The translations under genes and the position numbers were made by a program. DNA of 64,000 nucleotides from Cladorrhinum sp. PSN259 (taxonomy: Eukaryota > Ascomycota > Sordariomycetes > Sordariales > Podosporaceae). The stretch spans positions 248,001-312,000 of the forward strand of contig MU867101.1 in the NCBI GenBank assembly GCA_033725935.1. Direction: 5' to 3'. This document shows positions 1 through 10,130 of this stretch, in pieces. Numbering within the stretch: the first letter of the stretch is position 1; each line of letters starts with the position of its first letter. The notes under the pieces were generated by a model. It searched no databases and had not been told where the DNA came from. It saw only the letters and a program-made list of their open reading frames with translations.

Positions 1-2298
1 CAGGTCGCGGCGAGCCTTCCTGATTCGCCAGCCATTGTTTCCCGCGGGCAATAAAGTCACCACCTGATCCCTATCAGCAATGGGCTCGGCATCTTTGAGA
101 CGTTTCCATTTCTCCTGGCATTGCAAGCGACTTCTGGTACGTCCCATTTCGTCGCTGATGAGCTGCCAGCTGACCAAATCCTCAGCGTTGAGCACCGTAT
201 TTCCTTCCTCATCAAGTTTGTCCTGAATTTTCTGTAGGGCATTTTGATGTACCTCTTTTAATTTTTCCTCTTCCTCAACGGACCATTGATCGGTGTTGAC
301 GGTGCCGCGACACACCACATAGTTCCTCCACCTGTCTCGAATATCATCGGGATGGCGGTTGACAATGCTGCCAATCTTGACCCACGAATTTCCATGTTTT
401 TTCACGAGCTCAGCTAACTCGTCGTCCTGTTCGGCCGACCACTTGCCACGCGCAACAAAGTTGTGAAAGTTTTTGCGGCACCAGAGGATCAATTTTTTAC
501 GAGGGCGGGTAGGACAACACTCCACGACGAGGCTCCAGAGTTTTTGATGGGCCTCCTTGACGGCGACTTTGCTTTGGGGGTTCTCGTGGATAATCTTGTT
601 CACTTGTTCCTGCGTCATACCCTCGTTCTCGCGGAAGCGTTGAACAGCTCTTTTGATCTGCTTGATCTCGCCCTCAGTCATGAGACCCGTCTTGTACTCT
701 GAAACTGGTCCAAGTCCCTCCTCAGGCTCGTCCCCCAATTCGTTCTCGGCGACAGGCGCGGCCTTCTTGGACTTGGTCTGTTTTTGTGAAGATTTTTGAC
801 TGAGCTTTCTCGTGGTTTTCGACTTCTTGCTGCTTGTGACTGGAGTGGGTTCCGGGACGGCCTCGACTTCATCAATATCACTCTCTGAAACTGGTCCGAG
901 TCCCTCCTCAGGCTCGTCCCGCAATTCGTTCTCGGCGACAGGCGCGGCCTTCTTGGACTTGGTCGGTTTTTGTGAAGATTTTTTATTGGGCTTTATCGTA
1001 GCTTTCGACTTCCTGCTGCTTGTGACTGGAGTGGGTTCCGGAACGGCCTTGACTTCATCAATATCAGTTTCAGTTGCAGCTTCAGCTAGCGGCACTAGTC
1101 GACTATTTTGTCGACTATTTTTGCCTGATTTGTGGGAAGCCTTTTGGGACGATTTCTTGCCAGCTGTGGTTGGAGGTTCCGAGGCGGCCGTCGGCTGGCT
1201 GAGAGAAGCACTCTCAAGGCGGGTCTCGCCTTGCTCTTCCTCCTCCTTCTCCTTCTCTTCCTCCTCCTTCTCTTCCTCCTCCTTCTCTTCCTCCTCCTTC
1301 TCTTCCTCCTCCTTCTCTTCCTCCTCATTCTCTTCCTCCTCATTCTCTTCCTCCTCATCATCACCACTGTGCTCCGGGTAGTTTTCACGGTATCTTACAC
1401 CATGGTCATCATCGGTAGGCTTAGGCAGCTCGGGCAGTGACGAATTTGACACGGTGGGCGATGCGGGCTCTTGATGTGCACTCCATGAACCTGCAAAGGT
1501 GGTTCCATTATGAACCGGAACTGACATTTGACCTACACTCTCCTCATCCACCTCCTCATGTCTGGTAGAATTCAACTGGGTTTCATCCTCATCATCTGGG
1601 GGAGGAGCTTTGATCATAAAATGTGCATCCTCGTCACTCTGATACTCTTCAAGTTCGCCCGACCATTGCGAAGCTTGAGGGCGTTCGTCCATAACTTCAG
1701 CAACCTCACTTCCCTTGCTTCTCCTCCCCTTTTTCTTCTTTTTTGCAGACGTTGTAGAATGCGGTTTTTCTTGTTCGTCTTCCTCTACAGGTATCTGGGG
1801 AGCAAATCCTCGCGCGGCCAACAAGGCAAACCGAGGTGTTGTCGTCGATGGAGATTCAGGAACAGGTGCGTCTTCCTCTGCCACTACGGAAATTTCTGAA
1901 TGCCGCTTGGATTTTCTCTTGCCTTTCTTCTTGTTCGGCCTGATTTCAGAAAATTCTGGTTGGGTGGAGGGCCCTGCGAAAGGAGAAGGTGATCGCTGAT
2001 CCAACTCGGCTGGTTGGGTCGCGCTGAAGCTCCCACTCCTGCCTCCACGACGATGCTCGCGATTCGTCTTCTTGCGATTTTTTGCCGGCGAGTCAGGTAC
2101 AAGGTCAGGTTCCGGGTCAGACTCTGGTGAGTTGATGTACTTTGACTTTCTCGGAACGGGTTGGGTAGCAGGGTGCTGACTAAACTCATCGGCTCCGTCG
2201 TTGAGGGCGTCAGGGTCTCTGGGAAGTGGAGAAAGTGAACGAGCTCTGTTGGCGTTTGGATTGGGCGGTTCTCCTGGTAAACTTTGCTCGTTGCCCAT
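1..2298 (-). CDS. Reb1/TTF-I-like Myb DNA-binding protein (3' part missing)
   Basis: One uninterrupted minus-strand reading frame runs from the ATG at 2298 to the left edge of the window (766 residues visible, C-terminus missing). The first ~600 residues are low-complexity, charged and Lys/Ser/Glu-rich, with a long Glu run and a 62-residue tandem duplication. From about residue 620 there are Myb/SANT-type repeats: GKWSAEQDDELAEL, then a segment ending RDRWRNYVVCRG, then a further repeat starting QWSVEEEEKL and one with QCQEKWKRLKD. This pattern is that of Reb1/Rtf1/TTF-I, nuclear factors that bind rDNA terminator sites to stop RNA polymerase I and block replication forks. The family is inferred from the Myb pattern only; another multi-Myb factor is possible. 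Confidence 0.65.
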   Translation of the reverse strand, partial: MGNEQSLPGEPPNPNANRARSLSPLPRDPDALNDGADEFSQHPATQPVPRKSKYINSPESDPEPDLVPDSPAKNRKKTNREHRRGGRSGSFSATQPAELDQRSPSPFAGPSTQPEFSEIRPNKKKGKRKSKRHSEISVVAEEDAPVPESPSTTTPRFALLAARGFAPQIPVEEDEQEKPHSTTSAKKKKKGRRSKGSEVAEVMDERPQASQWSGELEEYQSDEDAHFMIKAPPPDDEDETQLNSTRHEEVDEESVGQMSVPVHNGTTFAGSWSAHQEPASPTVSNSSLPELPKPTDDDHGVRYRENYPEHSGDDEEEENEEEENEEEEKEEEEKEEEEKEEEEKEEEEKEKEEEEQGETRLESASLSQPTAASEPPTTAGKKSSQKASHKSGKNSRQNSRLVPLAEAATETDIDEVKAVPEPTPVTSSRKSKATIKPNKKSSQKPTKSKKAAPVAENELRDEPEEGLGPVSESDIDEVEAVPEPTPVTSSKKSKTTRKLSQKSSQKQTKSKKAAPVAENELGDEPEEGLGPVSEYKTGLMTEGEIKQIKRAVQRFRENEGMTQEQVNKIIHENPQSKVAVKEAHQKLWSLVVECCPTRPRKKLILWCRKNFHNFVARGKWSAEQDDELAELVKKHGNSWVKIGSIVNRHPDDIRDRWRNYVVCRGTVNTDQWSVEEEEKLKEVHQNALQKIQDKLDEEGNTVLNAEDLVSWQLISDEMGRTRSRLQCQEKWKRLKDAEPIADRDQVVTLLPAGNNGWRIRKARRDL
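697..1068. repeat. 186-bp in-frame tandem duplication
   Basis: Two adjacent 186-bp units (697-882 and 883-1068) are nearly identical, differing by a handful of bases. Each encodes 62 residues of a Ser/Lys-rich linker in the Myb protein (contains AAPVAENEL and VPEPTPVTSS). The length is a multiple of three, so the reading frame is kept. Confidence 0.9.
1252..1355. repeat. 15-bp minisatellite coding poly-Glu
   Basis: About seven copies of a 15-bp unit of the type TTCTCTTCCTCCTCC run here. On the coding (minus) strand they give a KEEEE/NEEEE acidic repeat in the Myb protein. The unit length keeps the frame, so copy number can change without a frameshift. Confidence 0.85.
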
Positions 2299-2856
2299 AT
2301 TTCTCTTGTTTTGTTCCGTGAGCACCGTCTGAGGTGCAGGTCAAAGTTAAAAAAAAAAATATGAAAACTGTGGGTGGAAATTTGATGGTGGCGCCTTTTG
2401 GTCTCGAGACGCGTAAAGTGCCCAGTTAGTCTAGAGGGTCGCGACAAGAGGTGCAGGGTGGGGGCCTGGTGGGCCAATGTTGAAAACGTTCAAGCATTAG
2501 ATTGTATTCAGTTTACCGTGCTGGTTTTCGATTCGCAAGCTGAACTTCCAAGTGAACGACAGTATCTAGGTAGGTCTAGAGGCACCAATGATAAAGAGGA
2601 AACATAAATATGTATAGAAGAAACAAATTACACAAGGGTAACCGCGTAACTCACAAGAGGAAAACTTGCAAACAGGCATAGCACTGTATAAATAGTGGGT
2701 GGGTCCAGTTTCTTTAAGCAAAAAGTCACTTTTACGGGAATGTGAAGGATGGAGCTCTGAACACTCTGCGGGAGCTCTCCATTTCCTCTGCAAGGTCGAC
2801 AAGACCCAAACTCCAAACTCGCCTGACAACCAACAATTTTTAGAGGAAAAGCTGCA
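2299..2856. promoter_or_regulatory. Divergent promoter region, Myb gene / GatB
   Basis: 558 bp between two divergent start codons. A TATA-like TATAAATAG lies at about 2686-2694, some 165 bp before the GatB start. An A-run (about 2348-2359) lies close upstream of the Myb gene. No coding frame or RNA gene is supported. Confidence 0.4.
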
Positions 2857-4737
2857 ATGGTTCGAATCCCAACGCTAGAGCTTAGGAGATACCTCTTCAC
2901 CGGCCAAATCGGCCGTCAAGGCTGTCTGCGCGCCCGGACCCAACCATTTACCCTCCCCGCACCGACATCAACAACAATAACAACAACACCACCTCGATAC
3001 TTCTCCAGCCAAACACCCCCCTCGTCCGCTCCCTCAACCTCCGTTCCACCAACAATCCCCCTCCGAAAGCAACTAAAAGACCAAGCCAAAGCCCTCAAAC
3101 AATCAGGTGCCGGAAAAAAGAAAAAGAAAAGCAAACAAGATAACCAAATCGTTCCAGGGTGGGAACTGACAGTCGGAATCGAAATTCACGCCCAGCTAAA
3201 CACCCACTACAAGCTCTTCTCCCCGGCAAGCACAATCTCGTGGGAAAACCCAAAACCAAACACTCAAGTAGCGCCCTTCGACCTTGCCATTCCGGGATCT
3301 CAACCGATTTTCCAGCCCGAAACGCTCATCCCCGCCGTGCGTGCTGCTCTTGCTCTCAACTGCTCAGTGCAACCGACTTCGCGATTTGACAGAAAACATT
3401 ACTTTCACTGGGACCAGCCCTCGGGCTATCAAATCACGCAATACTATGACCCCTTTGCAAAAGATGGCAAGATTGTGCTCTACGAGCGGGACGGTATCGC
3501 AGCGGAAGATGGGGAGAGGATAGAGGTTGGGATCAAACAGGTACAAATGGAGCAAGATACGGCAAAGACTACCGCGCAGCCTGGGGAGGTACAGTGGTTG
3601 GATTTTAATCGCGTTGGTGTGCCGCTGATTGAGATTATCACACTTCCTGAAATTCATCACCCCGCTACGGCTGCTGCACTTGTGAGGAAAGTGCAGATGT
3701 TGTTGAAGAGCGTTGATGCCTGCGTGCTTGGTATGGAGAGCGGTGGGTTGAGGGCGGATGTGAATGTTTCGGTTATGAGGGAGGGAGAAACAAAGCTGGG
3801 GACGAGGACGGAAATTAAGAACTTGAGCAGTTTCAAGGCTGTTGAGGATGCGATTATTGCTGAACGGGATAGGCAGATTGCTGTTTTGGAGGCTAGCGGC
3901 GTTGTAGAGGGTGAGACGAGGGGTTGGTCGCTCGGGAGCACCGAGACTAGAAGGCTGAGAGGGAAGGAAGGGGAGGTTGATTATAGGTACATGCCTGATC
4001 CGGATTTAGGGCCCGTGGTTATTGGAAGGGCCCTGGTCGAGTATTTGGGGCAATCAACGGGCCCGTTGCCCGATGAGGAGATTGATCATTTGATTCAGAC
4101 GTATGGGCTGAGTCCCAAGGATGCCTTCTCGTTGATGCTGTTGGATAATGGGGCAAGGATTCAATACTTTTACGAGGTTTTGGGTGAGTTAGAGGAACAG
4201 CTCGGAGTTGGGGAGGCGCCCGAGGGAAGTCACAAGCATGCTTTGCTTGTTGCCAATTGGTGTCTTCATGAGCTTGGTAAACTTACTGAGGCCTCGACTG
4301 CTGAGTCGGCTATCCAACCGAATATGGAACTCGCGGTTCCTGCAGAGGACTTGGCGGCGATTTTATATCATTTGCACCGCAAGGAGATCACGGCCAAGGT
4401 AGCCAAGGATCTTTTGTGGAATGTTTATCGAAGAATGATACCAAAGGGAGGTGTGACGGATGCTATCGACATGTGCGAGTGGTGGTTCAACGTATTATCT
4501 GAGCAAGAATATGCTGCTCTTGCCGAGAAAGTCCTTGAGGGGGAAGAGAAGGTCTTGGGAGAGTTTTTAAGGTTCAAAGAAGGAAAGAGCAAAGCGTATC
4601 CTCAAGGGAAACTGATGTTTCTGGTGGGAAAGATGATTCGGGCTGGTCCGGAGCAAGGGATGGATCCTGCGTCTGCTGAGAGGGCTATGAGGGAGAAGAT
4701 TGAGGATTTCTTGTCCCAGGGTGGAAGTGAGGGGTGA
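2857..4737 (+). CDS. PET112: Mitochondrial glutamyl-tRNA(Gln) amidotransferase subunit B
   Basis: Single-exon gene of 626 residues starting at the ATG at 2857. Residues 1-60 are rich in Arg, Ser and Thr and poor in acids, as in a mitochondrial presequence, and are followed by a basic KKKKKSK stretch. The core starts near WELTVGIEIHAQLNT, the GatB/GatE amidase-associated signature, and continues with SRFDRKHYFHWDQPSGYQIT, DVNVSV and DYRYMPDPDL. The C-terminus has the YqeY-like tail domain. With GatA and GatF/GatC partners, the enzyme transamidates Glu-tRNA(Gln) to Gln-tRNA(Gln) in the mitochondrial matrix. Length and motif order match fungal Pet112. No intron is needed. Confidence 0.95.
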   Translation: MVRIPTLELRRYLFTGQIGRQGCLRARTQPFTLPAPTSTTITTTPPRYFSSQTPPSSAPSTSVPPTIPLRKQLKDQAKALKQSGAGKKKKKSKQDNQIVPGWELTVGIEIHAQLNTHYKLFSPASTISWENPKPNTQVAPFDLAIPGSQPIFQPETLIPAVRAALALNCSVQPTSRFDRKHYFHWDQPSGYQITQYYDPFAKDGKIVLYERDGIAAEDGERIEVGIKQVQMEQDTAKTTAQPGEVQWLDFNRVGVPLIEIITLPEIHHPATAAALVRKVQMLLKSVDACVLGMESGGLRADVNVSVMREGETKLGTRTEIKNLSSFKAVEDAIIAERDRQIAVLEASGVVEGETRGWSLGSTETRRLRGKEGEVDYRYMPDPDLGPVVIGRALVEYLGQSTGPLPDEEIDHLIQTYGLSPKDAFSLMLLDNGARIQYFYEVLGELEEQLGVGEAPEGSHKHALLVANWCLHELGKLTEASTAESAIQPNMELAVPAEDLAAILYHLHRKEITAKVAKDLLWNVYRRMIPKGGVTDAIDMCEWWFNVLSEQEYAALAEKVLEGEEKVLGEFLRFKEGKSKAYPQGKLMFLVGKMIRAGPEQGMDPASAERAMREKIEDFLSQGGSEG

Positions 4738-5067
4738 AATGACTAGGTGTTTATAATTTGTATTCGTACCTTGGCTGTCGTGTAATCACTGTGTTCATTT
4801 TCAAGTCCTTGCTTCATACATGTACTGTTTTCTCCGTGAACCTCTCACGACAGGTACGGCAAGATGATCTCACATATAACCAACGCTGTACGAGCCTGTC
4901 CCTCAACTATGGCCACTAACACAACCTGCCTCATGATAATTGGCATTATTCAAATAGTTGCAACCTCGGAACTAAGACCTTAGACCCGATACAGCTTTGT
5001 ACTCAACTGTAAATCTTAATCCTCCTTCCGGTTATGCCCGATAACGCTCTGAATTAACAAAGAAATC
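4738..5067. other. Convergent 3' intergenic, PET112 / DBP4
   Basis: 330 bp between two convergent stop codons. It presumably holds both 3' UTRs and poly(A) signals. No gene or structured element was recognised. Confidence 0.5.
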
Positions 5068-7515
5068 TTAATCCTCCAACAACCCAGCAGCCAACGCCTC
5101 CAAATCCTGCAAGTTATCCGGTTCATAACCCATCTCGATAACCTTATTCCGACCCTTCTCCGTCTTCTTCTTTTTCTTCTTTGACTGCGCGTCATCCTCA
5201 ACATCTGAGTCATTCTGGAACCACTTCTTGGCCTTCTTCGTCGGCCTCTCATCCTCGTCCTCACTCTCTTCCTGATCACCACCACCAGCAATCGGCAAAC
5301 TCCTAAGCAGCGCCAACGGATCCTCATCCTCATCCCCACTCTCCCTATCAAGCTGAGGTAAGGGTCCCTTCTCCCTCTCGACCTCATCTCCCCTCTCCCT
5401 AGCCTTAGCACGTTCCTTTTTCTCCTTCTTCCGTTTCCTGACAAGTTCCTTATCCTCCACATCTGCCTCCTGAACCTTGGCAGTCTCCTGTTCCACGAAC
5501 TGCTTTCTGAGAAGCTCCGCGGGGCCCTCGTCTTTGAACTGTGCCTCGTCTTTGAGCGTATAAAGCTCCCTAGCGTTGCCGTCATCATCAAATACAAGTC
5601 TCTGGCCCGGTCCGGTGAGTTTGGCCATTTGCTTCTTAGATGAAAGCATCTTCTCGCGCCTCTTGGAATCAATGACCAACTCTGTGTTGCCAATCTTGAC
5701 TGTCTTGGGTAGTGAAGCAGAATCGTTTGCAGCAGCGGCATCAAGTTCTGCATCACCATCCAACACCCGCTTGACGGAAAGGAAGTCTACATCGTCATCA
5801 GATTCCTCATCATCGTCCAAAAGTTTGCGGTAATGCGACGACAGGACATCCTGGTTCTGCCGCTCCGCCATCTTCTGGTACTTGGTTCTGACCTCTTCCT
5901 TCTTTTTGCCCGTGCCGCCTTCCTCTACAGAATCGGAATCGGAAAGGTTTGCATAGCTTTTATTCTTCGCATCATCGCGCCGGATGTCATCGCCTTCTTG
6001 AAATTTGATCTGGGGTGTTCCGGGTAAACCCATTGATGCCGCAAAACCGTCAAGATCAAGCTCGGAAAACTTGAAGACCTCCTTGTCTGGCTGTAGGAAG
6101 ATGGACCGTGCGTAAGAAATGAATGCCTTTTGCGCAAGATATTTGACGTCTGGGGATTGGAAGCACTGGTTCTGCAACTCGCTCTTGATACTCTGCTTCT
6201 TATTCTCTCGAACGCTGACTTTCTTGATTGGAATTTTCTTCGCCTCAAGCCGCTCAACGAAGCCCTTCTCCTCGCTGGGTTCAAGGAAGAGGACCGCACG
6301 GCCCTTGCTCTCGTACCTGGCGGTTCTGCCGACACGGTGAATGTATGTCGCGACATCCTCGGGGCAATCCACTTGGACAACCCAATCAACTGCCGGAAAA
6401 TCCATGCCTCTTGCAACAACGTCCGTGGCGAACAAGCAGGCGTATTTTGATGCGGTAAATCGCCGCGCTATCTCTAGGCGCGCTCCTTGCTTTTGTCGAC
6501 CGATCATGTGAAGCAATGGCATACCAGGATGCATGCGCTTGAAGCTTTCGTAAACGAATCTGACCTGTTTCGTAGATGAAAGGAATACAATAATCTTGCT
6601 CTTCAGATTTGAGCGAATAAATCCCCACAGTGTCTCGAGTTTCTCCGGAAGAGGGGTGACGATATACGACTGTTGAAGATTCGTCGGCGTCGTAGTCTCG
6701 GCATCTTGGTGAACAGACACATATTCGGGATCCTTCAAGCTCAACCGTGCAAGGTCAGATACTCTTTTGCTTTGCGTCGCGCTGAACATCAGAGTTTGTC
6801 TCGTCTTCGGGAGGTGCTCAACCAGCGCATCCACGACGGACTGGAAACCCATATCCATAATGCGATCCGCCTCGTCCAAAACCAAAATCTGTAGGTTGTT
6901 GACATCGAGCCCAGCGGTCTGATCCAAGTGCTGCAGGATGCGACCAGGTGTGCACACAAGAATGTTCATTCGGGCCATTCTCTCGGCCTCATCTTGCAGG
7001 CTCTTCCCGCCAATCACCAGACCGGCCGAGAATTGATGTTTCCTTCCAATTTTTCGCAGGACTTCGAATATTTGTATCGCCAGTTCGCGCGTCGGGCTGA
7101 TGATCAGGGCGCCGAGGCCATCATATTCGGTCCATTGCGCACGATAAAGCTTCTCTAGGACGGGGACGAGGAAGGCGAGCGTCTTGCCGCTGCCCGTTTT
7201 GGCGGCGCCGAGGATATCATTGCCCTTGAGGGCAAGCGGTATCGCGACTCGTTGGACATCGGTCAGGGTCTCGAAGTGGGAGGCTCGCAGACCCGAGGCG
7301 GTGGATTGGCACAAGGGAAGATCGGTGAACTTTTTGATGTCGGCAGATTTTGGGTCCAAGTCTTTGATGGCAGTGCGCAGCCTTTCGAGCTCGTCCTGTC
7401 CTCGTTTCCTCTTGAGCGTCTTTGCTTCTGACTTTGTGGGAAGATCTTTTGGGTTTTTGGATTTGGTTGGTTTGCTGCGATGCGCAACAACCGTCTTCGG
7501 GTCGCCAGCAGCCAT
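5068..7515 (-). CDS. DBP4: ATP-dependent RNA helicase Dbp4
   Basis: Single-exon DEAD-box helicase. The frame is open a little upstream but has no earlier ATG, so the start is placed at the ATG at 7515 (MAAGDPK), giving 815 residues. It has the Q motif region (FTDLPLCQSTASGLRAS), motif I AAKTGSGKT, motif II DEADRIMD, motif III SAT and motif VI HRVGRTAR. A Dbp4-specific C-terminal half follows, acidic and Lys-rich (KKKKKKTEKGRNK), ending QDLEALAAGLLED. Dbp4/Hca4 acts in the nucleolus to release U14 snoRNA from pre-rRNA during 18S processing. It is divergent to UTP25, another small-subunit processome factor, across 273 bp. Confidence 0.95.
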   Translation of the reverse strand: MAAGDPKTVVAHRSKPTKSKNPKDLPTKSEAKTLKRKRGQDELERLRTAIKDLDPKSADIKKFTDLPLCQSTASGLRASHFETLTDVQRVAIPLALKGNDILGAAKTGSGKTLAFLVPVLEKLYRAQWTEYDGLGALIISPTRELAIQIFEVLRKIGRKHQFSAGLVIGGKSLQDEAERMARMNILVCTPGRILQHLDQTAGLDVNNLQILVLDEADRIMDMGFQSVVDALVEHLPKTRQTLMFSATQSKRVSDLARLSLKDPEYVSVHQDAETTTPTNLQQSYIVTPLPEKLETLWGFIRSNLKSKIIVFLSSTKQVRFVYESFKRMHPGMPLLHMIGRQKQGARLEIARRFTASKYACLFATDVVARGMDFPAVDWVVQVDCPEDVATYIHRVGRTARYESKGRAVLFLEPSEEKGFVERLEAKKIPIKKVSVRENKKQSIKSELQNQCFQSPDVKYLAQKAFISYARSIFLQPDKEVFKFSELDLDGFAASMGLPGTPQIKFQEGDDIRRDDAKNKSYANLSDSDSVEEGGTGKKKEEVRTKYQKMAERQNQDVLSSHYRKLLDDDEESDDDVDFLSVKRVLDGDAELDAAAANDSASLPKTVKIGNTELVIDSKRREKMLSSKKQMAKLTGPGQRLVFDDDGNARELYTLKDEAQFKDEGPAELLRKQFVEQETAKVQEADVEDKELVRKRKKEKKERAKARERGDEVEREKGPLPQLDRESGDEDEDPLALLRSLPIAGGGDQEESEDEDERPTKKAKKWFQNDSDVEDDAQSKKKKKKTEKGRNKVIEMGYEPDNLQDLEALAAGLLED

Positions 7516-7788
7516 TATGGGGGTGCGAGATGTGCTCGCGCAGGAATGTTTGAGGATGGTCCTTGAAAGATTGGTCTTTTGCTGCTTGGGGAAAATTTTG
7601 GCGGAGAGGAATTCTGCCACTTTCGTTACCCCACATCAACCCCCTTCAGGCCAATCAGAGGTTGTAGTCTTATTTACACCCAGAACTGAAAATAAATTTA
7701 TAATACAACCATTTTGGGAAGATCTCACACTTACTTTTTCAACGGCCAATTTTCATTACACTAAACATTAAATTGATTTTTCACCAAA
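7516..7788. promoter_or_regulatory. Bidirectional DBP4/UTP25 promoter with RRPE-like and CCAAT motifs
   Basis: 273 bp separate the two divergent ATGs. GAAAATTTT at 7591-7599 matches the core of the ribosomal-RNA-processing element (RRPE) known from yeast ribosome-biogenesis promoters. CCAATCAG at 7651-7658 is a CCAAT box. AT-rich DNA follows toward UTP25. The motifs are seen; their function is inferred. Confidence 0.5.
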
Positions 7789-10130
7789 ATGGACCGACGA
7801 GGAGGACGGGCAGGGTTTAGAGGAGGATTCAGAGGCGGTTCAAGAGGAGGTTCAAGAGGAGGTTCAAGAGGAGGTTCAAGAGGAGGTTCAAGAGAAGATT
7901 TTAGCTCCAGAGGTGGTGCTGCTGGTGGAAGAGGCGGATCACGAGGAAGCGGTGCACCAAGAGGACGGGGAAGGGCCAGAGTGAGAGCTGCCGGTTCTCA
8001 ACAACCACGCAGTGCTCGATTCAATGAATCACGACTTGAATCAAAATCTGACAGGTATGTTATATATTTTTACAGACCTATGGCAATATGGAATTGACCG
8101 GTAATTACAGTGAGATGGGAAGCGGAAGTGAGGAGGAGCCATCAGAGGATGAGGACGATGTCATTGACGTTGATTCAGATGAAGAGGATGAGGAGGAGGA
8201 AGTCAAGACCGGTCAACCTTACATGAGTCTCTTGAAGAGTCTTGTTGAGAGCAACCCTCACAAAGCGAAGCGGAGGAAGCTCGATCATTCAACCGATGAC
8301 GTTGAACAGTCCAAGCCCCAGCCCAAGTCAGATAATGATGAAGAAGACGAAGAGAAGGGGCCGGTCGACGTTGATGAGGTCGAGGAACCGGAGGAGGACC
8401 CAGCAAATCTTGGGCCGGAGGACTTATTCGACGAAGATGACGACGTGGACGAGACCGACCCTTTCGAAACTCACTTCTCAAATCCCGACGAAAAGGTCTT
8501 CTCTGCAAGGGTAAAGGCAGCTGAACAGGCCGAATGGAAGCTTCAGCGGCAGCCATTTGAGTCCACCAGAGCCTACTGGAGTTACCCCGAGACAGGGGAG
8601 GAAGTCCCATTACCAGGACCGATATCCAGCACCGCCGACCTCAAACTCAAGAAGCGTCTCAAGGAATCCATCGAATCAAAACTTTCCCAGTTAGACGCCG
8701 CCCAAAAGACTATTGCCCCCTTCCTCTTCGGCTATCGCGACCTTCTCTACTGCAACCGCACAGTAGCCGAAGGCGATAAGCTTCGCAAACTGACTGCTCT
8801 GCATGCTCTCAACCACATATTCAAAACGCGCGACAAAGTAATCAAGAACAACGCCAAGCTCTCCAAAGCAGATGGCGCCGAAGATCTCGAACTGAGAGAT
8901 CAAGGCTTCACCCGCCCGAAAGTCCTCATCATTCTTCCCACCAGACAACAATGCGTCAAAATGGTGGACGCCATCATCTCAGTCTGCGAGCCCGATCAAC
9001 AAGAGAACCGCAAGCGCTTCGAGGACGGGTATATTGACAAGATGGGCAAGTTCTCAGACGACAAGCCCCAGGATTTCCGTGACCTCTTCGCAGGCAACGA
9101 CGACGACATGTTCCGCTTGGGTCTCAAATTCACCCGCAAAACAGTAAAATACTTTTCTCAATTCTACAACTCGGATATTATCTTCGCCAGTCCCTTAGGT
9201 CTCCGCATGGCCATCGGTTCCGAAGAAGAAAAGAAGAAAGTGGACTATGACTTCCTCTCCTCAATCGAGATGGTCATTATCGACCATGCCGATGCCCTTC
9301 TGATGCAAAACTGGGAACACATGGAATTCATCTTTGAGCATCTCAATATTCAACCTCGTGATGCTCACGGGTGTGATTTCTCCAGAGTCAGGTCATGGTA
9401 CCTAGACGACCAAGCCAAATACTTTCGCCAGACCGTAGTCCTCAGCGCATTTAACACGCCAGAACTCGCCGAGTTAATGCGCGCCCACTGCCACAACTGG
9501 GCGGGCAAAGTCAGACTTCAACTCGAATGCCCTGGAACAATCCAACACTTACCCGTCAAAGCCCGTCAGACATTCAGTCGTTTCGATTCTGAATCTGTGG
9601 CAGCAGACCCCGACGCCCGCTTCACATACTTTGCAAAGGCCATCGTTCCCATGCTCACAAAACGAAACGCCAAAGACACAGCGGGCACATTGATCTTCAT
9701 CCCCTCGTACCTCGATTTTGTCAGAGTTCGAAACTTCTTCGCCAACAATTCCATCGTAGAAAACGTCACGTTCGGTAACATATCCGAATACGCAGACATA
9801 CCCGAGGCATCAAGAGCTAGATCCCATTTCCTGACGGGAAGACATAAAGTCTTGTTGTACACTGAGAGAGCCCATCATTTCAGACGGTACCAGATTAAGG
9901 GAGTGAAGAGGGTAATTTTTTACAGTCTGCCTGATAATCCGCTGTTTTATCAGGAGATTGTGGGAGGGTATTTGGAGAAGAGCGAGCAGAGTATGATGTT
10001 AGAGCATGGTCAGGGTGTTGTGAGGGTCCTGTTCAGTCGGTATGACGTTATGAAGCTTGAGCGGGTCGTCGGGACGCAGAGGGTGGGGAGGATGTTGAAG
10101 GAGGTGGGAGATACTTTTGATTTTGTCTAA
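7789..10130 (+). CDS. UTP25: U3 snoRNA-associated protein 25 (Utp25/DEF)
   Basis: Two exons, 7789-8054 and 8111-10130; the 56-nt intron starts GTATGT and ends TTACAG. The spliced product is 761 residues. The N-terminus is an RGG box (repeated GGSR), followed by an acidic Asp/Glu region. The C-terminal domain is the degenerate helicase-like UTP25 fold: it has IILPTRQQCVKMV, DIIFASPLGLRMAI, an IDHAD in place of a DEAD box, and FYSLPDNPLFYQEIV near the end. The walker-type ATPase motifs are lost, as usual for this family. It is part of the small-subunit processome in the nucleolus. The intron removes an in-frame stretch that would otherwise separate the RGG box from the acidic domain. Confidence 0.93.
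7835..7893. repeat. 12-bp repeats coding the RGG box
   Basis: Roughly five near-perfect copies of a 12-bp unit (GGAGGTTCAAGA type) encode successive GGSR units at the N-terminus of Utp25. RGG/RG boxes bind RNA and are arginine-methylated in nucleolar proteins. Confidence 0.8.

Noticed and set aside
812..1381. 189-residue Ser/Phe-rich plus-strand protein
   Set aside because: It is the antisense of the Glu-rich repeat and Ser/Lys linker of the Myb gene; no domain is present.
2862..2873. GGTTCGAATCCC looks like a tRNA T-loop
   Set aside because: The flanks do not pair into a T-stem, no D-arm or anticodon arm is found upstream, and the site lies inside the PET112 start codon region.
7516..7620. 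N-terminal extension of Dbp4 by 35 residues
   Set aside because: The frame is open, but the first codon is GTG, not ATG; family members begin near MAAGDPK.
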